Shown here in pieces: positions 61,044-64,000 of a DNA stretch of 64,000 nucleotides. A program made the translations under genes and the position numbers. The notes below the pieces were generated by a model, which ran no database searches, was not told the origin of the DNA, and was given only the letters and a program-made list of their open reading frames with translations. Position 1 is the first letter of the stretch; every line of letters begins with the position of its first letter. This stretch comes from Enterobacter asburiae (GTDB taxonomy: Bacteria; Pseudomonadota; Gammaproteobacteria; Enterobacterales; Enterobacteriaceae): the NCBI GenBank assembly GCA_011754535.1, contig JAAQVN010000001.1:2914001-2978000 (forward strand). The letters are read 5' to 3'.

Positions 61044-62321
61044 ATGATGACATCGCACGGTTTTTCTCTTAAACGCTGCATTCTCGACGCGATTTTTTCC
61101 GGGCTGATTGCGCTGATTATCTTCGGCCCCATTGCGGGCGTGGTGCTGGACGGGTACAGCTTTAACTTCGCCGGACAGCGGCTGGCCTGGATGGTTGGCA
61201 TTGTGATGCTGGGGCGTTTTCTGTTGAGCGCCTTTTTAGGTACCGCCGCGGGAGCCCGCTTTCAGGCTCGCTTTGAGGCCGATAGCGCGGGCGTGTATGT
61301 ACGGCCTCCGGAATACAAAAGCCGCATGCGCTGGATTATTCCTCTGGTGATTGCTCTTGCGGTTTGCTTTCCGTTTGTCGCCACTAAATATGTGCTGACC
61401 GTCGCTATTCTCGGGCTGATCTACGTGCTTCTTGGCCTGGGGCTGAACATCGTCGTGGGGCTGGCCGGCCTGCTGGACCTGGGGTACGTTGCGTTCTACG
61501 CGATCGGGGCGTACGGTCTGGCGCTGGGATACCAGTATCTCGGCTTAGGCTTCTGGAGCATGCTGCCGCTGGCGGCGATCATGGCCGCCGCCGCAGGCGC
61601 CCTGCTCGGTTTCCCTGTGCTGCGCATGCACGGTGACTATCTGGCCATCGTCACCCTCGGATTCGGGGAGATCATTCGCCTGGTACTGAACAACTGGCTG
61701 ACCTTCACCGGCGGCCCCAATGGCGTCTCGGCCCCTCCTCCCACCTTTTTCGGTCTGGAGTTTGGACGACGCGCCAGGGAAGGTGGCGTGCCCTTCCACG
61801 AATTTTTCCACCTGACCTACAACCCGAACATGAAGTTCATCTTTATCTATACGGTGCTGTTTCTGGTGGTAATGCTGGTGCTCTACATCAAGCACCGCCT
61901 GACGCGGATGCCGATTGGCCGTGCGTGGGAAGCCCTGCGGGAAGACGAAATTGCCTGTCGCTCAATGGGGTTAAATCATGTGCTGGTTAAGCTCTCAGCC
62001 TTTACGCTGGGCGCGTCGACCGCGGGCATTGCCGGGGTATTCTTCGCGACCTACCAGGGGTTCGTGAACCCGACCTCATTCACGTTCTTCGAATCGGCGC
62101 TGATTCTCGCCATCGTCGTGCTGGGGGGTATGGGCTCGACGCTGGGCGTAGTGCTGGCCGCCTTTGTGCTCACGGTCACGCCGGAGCTGCTGCGCAGTTT
62201 TGCTGAGTACCGCGTCCTGCTGTTTGGCATGCTGATGGTGGTGATGATGATCTGGCGTCCGCGCGGTTTGATCCGCATTAACCGCAGCGGGTTTGCCGTG
62301 CGTAAGGGCGTGGCGCCATGA
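61044..62321 (+). CDS. Branched-chain amino acid ABC permease (LivM-like)
   Basis: 425-residue permease, the E. coli LivM length, with start ATG at 61044 after GGGAGAGA; a GTG at 61032 overlapping the LivH stop is possible. Hydrophobic N-terminal extension, then the conserved core LLGLGLNIVVGLAGLLDLGYVAFYAIG and GDYLAIVTLGFGEIIRLVLNN. It pairs with LivH to form the channel. Confidence 0.92.
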   Translation: MMTSHGFSLKRCILDAIFSGLIALIIFGPIAGVVLDGYSFNFAGQRLAWMVGIVMLGRFLLSAFLGTAAGARFQARFEADSAGVYVRPPEYKSRMRWIIPLVIALAVCFPFVATKYVLTVAILGLIYVLLGLGLNIVVGLAGLLDLGYVAFYAIGAYGLALGYQYLGLGFWSMLPLAAIMAAAAGALLGFPVLRMHGDYLAIVTLGFGEIIRLVLNNWLTFTGGPNGVSAPPPTFFGLEFGRRAREGGVPFHEFFHLTYNPNMKFIFIYTVLFLVVMLVLYIKHRLTRMPIGRAWEALREDEIACRSMGLNHVLVKLSAFTLGASTAGIAGVFFATYQGFVNPTSFTFFESALILAIVVLGGMGSTLGVVLAAFVLTVTPELLRSFAEYRVLLFGMLMVVMMIWRPRGLIRINRSGFAVRKGVAP

Positions 62322-63193
62322 ACGAAACGATATTGCGCGTTGAACATCTGATGATGCACTTCGGCGGGATTAAGGCGCTAAACGACGTCAACCTGGACGT
62401 GCAGCGCGGCTCCATTACCGCCCTCATCGGGCCAAACGGGGCGGGAAAAACAACCGTGTTTAACTGCCTGACGGGCTTCTATAAGGCCTCCGGCGGCAGC
62501 ATTTTATTTAATACCCGCACAAAAACGACCAACGTTATTCAGGTCCTCGGACAAAAATTCCAGCCGGGCGACTGGATTAACCCCGCGCAGCTCGGGCAGC
62601 GCCTGTTCTACAAAATGTTTGGCGGAACGCACCTGGTGAATCGCGCCGGGCTGGCGCGCACCTTCCAGAACATTCGTCTTTTCCGCGAGATGTCGGTCGT
62701 GGAAAACCTGTTGGTCGCGCAGCATATGCGCGTTAACCGCAATCTGCTCGCCGGGATTTTAAACACGCCGGCATACCGGCAGGCGGAGAGCGACGCCCTG
62801 GACAGAGCCTTCTACTGGCTGGAAGTGGTGGACCTGGTGGAGTTCGCCAATCGCCTGGCGGGAGAGATGTCGTACGGCCAGCAGCGGCGTCTGGAGATCG
62901 CGCGGGCAATGTGTACCGGGCCCGAGATGATCTGCCTGGATGAACCCGCCGCCGGGCTTAACCCGGTCGAAACGCATAAGCTCAGCAGCATTATTCGCTT
63001 TCTGCGGGATCGGCATGACATCACGGTATTACTGATTGAGCATGATATGGGGATGGTGATGGAGATTTCGGACGACATTATCGTGCTCGACCACGGCGAT
63101 GTGATTGCCAGAGGAAAACCCGAGCAGATCCAGCATGATGAAAAGGTCATTGCCGCCTACCTGGGCATGGATGAAAGCGAGGTGATCCTATGA
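62318..63193 (+). CDS. Branched-chain amino acid ABC ATPase (LivG-like, with insertion)
   Basis: 291-residue ATPase. Walker A is GPNGAGKTT, the Q-loop RTFQNIRLF, signature MSYGQQRRLEIARAM, Walker B MICLDEPAAGLN and switch LLIEHDMGMVM. It is about 36 residues longer than E. coli LivG (255 aa). The extra segment (RTKTTNVIQVLGQKFQPGDW to MFGGTHLVNR) lies between Walker A and the Q-loop. The start overlaps livM by 4 nt. Confidence 0.92.
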   Translation: MNETILRVEHLMMHFGGIKALNDVNLDVQRGSITALIGPNGAGKTTVFNCLTGFYKASGGSILFNTRTKTTNVIQVLGQKFQPGDWINPAQLGQRLFYKMFGGTHLVNRAGLARTFQNIRLFREMSVVENLLVAQHMRVNRNLLAGILNTPAYRQAESDALDRAFYWLEVVDLVEFANRLAGEMSYGQQRRLEIARAMCTGPEMICLDEPAAGLNPVETHKLSSIIRFLRDRHDITVLLIEHDMGMVMEISDDIIVLDHGDVIARGKPEQIQHDEKVIAAYLGMDESEVIL

Positions 63194-63906
63194 GCGAACC
63201 GCTGCTGGCATTTCGCGAGGTGGACGTGTTCTACGGCGTGATTCAGGCGTTGAAACAAGTTTCACTGGAGGTCCATAAAGGTGAAACCGTGGCGCTGATT
63301 GGCGCAAACGGCGCGGGGAAATCGACATTGCTGATGTCCATCTTTGGCCAGCCCCGTATCCGCAACGGGCAGATCCTTTTCAGTGGTGAGGATATCAGCC
63401 ATAAATCCACCCACTACGTCGCCTCCGGCGGCATTGCGCAGGCGCCTGAAGGCCGGCGCGTCTTCCCGGATATGACCGTTGAAGAGAACCTGCTGATGGG
63501 GACCATCCCCATCGGTAACCGGTATGCGGCTGAAGATATGCAAACCATGTTCGAGCTGTTCCCTCGCCTCAAGGAGCGGCGCAAGCAGCGTGCGATGACC
63601 ATGTCCGGCGGGGAACAGCAGATGCTGGCTATCGCCCGGGCGCTGATGAGCCGTCCGAAGCTGCTGCTGCTGGATGAACCGAGCCTGGGCTTAGCGCCGA
63701 TCGTGGTGAAGCAGATCTTCCAGACGCTGCGCGAGCTGGCCCGCAACGGCATGACCATCTTTCTGGTGGAGCAGAATGCGCACCATGCGCTGAAGCTTTC
63801 CGACCGCGGATATGTGATGGTTAACGGGCAGATCCGGTTGAGCGGTAGCGGCGAGGAGCTGCTGGGCAATCAGGAGGTGAGGAAGGCGTATTTGGGTGGG
63901 GTGTGA
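63190..63906 (+). CDS. Branched-chain amino acid ABC ATPase (LivF-like)
   Basis: 238-residue ATPase, close to E. coli LivF (237 aa). Walker [13 protein letters not shown]-loop region APEGRRVFPDMTVEENL, signature MSGGEQQMLAIARAL, Walker B LLLLDEPSLGLAP and switch His-equivalent VEQNAHHAL. It overlaps livG by 4 nt and is the last gene of the operon, followed by the tRNA operon terminator. Confidence 0.93.
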   Translation: MSEPLLAFREVDVFYGVIQALKQVSLEVHKGETVALIGANGAGKSTLLMSIFGQPRIRNGQILFSGEDISHKSTHYVASGGIAQAPEGRRVFPDMTVEENLLMGTIPIGNRYAAEDMQTMFELFPRLKERRKQRAMTMSGGEQQMLAIARALMSRPKLLLLDEPSLGLAPIVVKQIFQTLRELARNGMTIFLVEQNAHHALKLSDRGYVMVNGQIRLSGSGEELLGNQEVRKAYLGGV

Positions 63907-63923
63907 CTGGCAAATTCCAGGCA

Positions 63924-63950
63924 CAAAAAAACCACCTTTCGGTGGTTTCA
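63924..63950. terminator. Terminator between livF and the tRNA operon
   Basis: Perfect 8-bp stem AAACCACC (63929-63936) with GGTGGTTT (63941-63948), TTTC loop. The T-run is on the minus-strand side, so it mainly ends the leuZ transcript. Confidence 0.82.
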
Positions 63951-63988
63951 CGACACTGCTTATTGCTTTGATTATTCTTTGTTTCCCA

Positions 63989-64000
63989 TGGTACCCGGAG
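63989..64000 (-). tRNA. leuZ: tRNA-Leu (leuZ type), 3' end only
   Basis: The last 12 bases read CTCCGGGTACCA on the minus strand, identical to the acceptor 3' end with encoded CCA of E. coli leuZ (UAA anticodon). The position after yecA also matches E. coli, where leuZ-cysT-glyW follow. The remainder is outside the window, so the isoacceptor is inferred. Confidence 0.75.

Noticed and set aside
58486-64000. Genomic island with integrase at leuZ
   Set aside because: No integrase, recombination-directionality gene or duplicated tRNA end was found, so the LIV operon is called an insertion only by comparison with E. coli.

Overview
The window is chromosomal DNA of an enteric gammaproteobacterium, most likely Enterobacter or a close relative such as Lelliottia or Leclercia. 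Most proteins align by eye along their full length with E. coli K-12 counterparts as I remember them. Gene order follows the E. coli stretch from lpxM through ruv, aspS, cmoAB, argS, flhBA, che, mot, flhDC, ots, araFGH, ftn and tyrP to leuZ. Several E. coli genes are missing (yebB, torYZ, yecH) and several accessory loci are present instead. The species is an inference, because no rRNA or marker comparison was possible.

Layout. 1-4294: end of lpxM, mepM, and the divergent zinc importer znuA / znuCB around a Zur-like palindrome. 4436-4891: an AT-rich secreted protein with ricin-like repeats, inserted between znuB and ruvB. 5088-10343: ruvB, ruvA, ruvC, yebC, nudB, aspS on the minus strand. 10608-14188: yecD, yecE, yecN, cmoA, cmoB. 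14189-14450: a REP-like unit, an ERIC element and the terminator of cutC, where E. coli has torYZ. 14451-17805: cutC (with a probable MicL sRNA), yecM, argS. 17841-20568: a two-gene rhamnogalacturonide uptake and hydrolysis operon (rhiT/rhiN type) with a KdgR-box-like site upstream.

20831-43433 is a motility and chemotaxis block on the minus strand: flhBAE, tar-tap-cheRBYZ, motAB-cheAW and flhDC. Two sigma-28 (FliA) promoters are readable, one before tar and one inside flhC. The one inside flhC fits the motA promoter and the MotR sRNA. Between cheW and tar lie a complete archaic (Csu-type) chaperone-usher pilus operon (30983-36210) and a divergent DAACS-family dicarboxylate/amino-acid symporter (36640-37899) with a perfect CRP palindrome.

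44230-50624: uspC, otsBA (trehalose synthesis) and araFGH (arabinose ABC importer). 51412-58485: ftnB, a DcuA/DcuB-type transporter, yecJ, the 27-residue AzuC with its RNA, a RpiB/LacAB-type isomerase, yecR, ftnA, an unrecognised CxxCxxC protein, tyrP with two TyrR boxes, and yecA. 58900-63906: a second complete LIV-type branched-chain amino-acid ABC operon next to the 3' end of tRNA-Leu (leuZ), whose last 12 bases close the window.

I found no CRISPR array, prophage, transposase or integrase. The most unusual items are the beta-trefoil-like secreted protein with a candidate operator, the pilus plus transporter cassette splitting the chemotaxis regulon, and a paralogous LIV operon whose LivG carries an insertion. 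The small RNAs MicL, MotR and AzuCR are also recognisable from promoter and terminator geometry.
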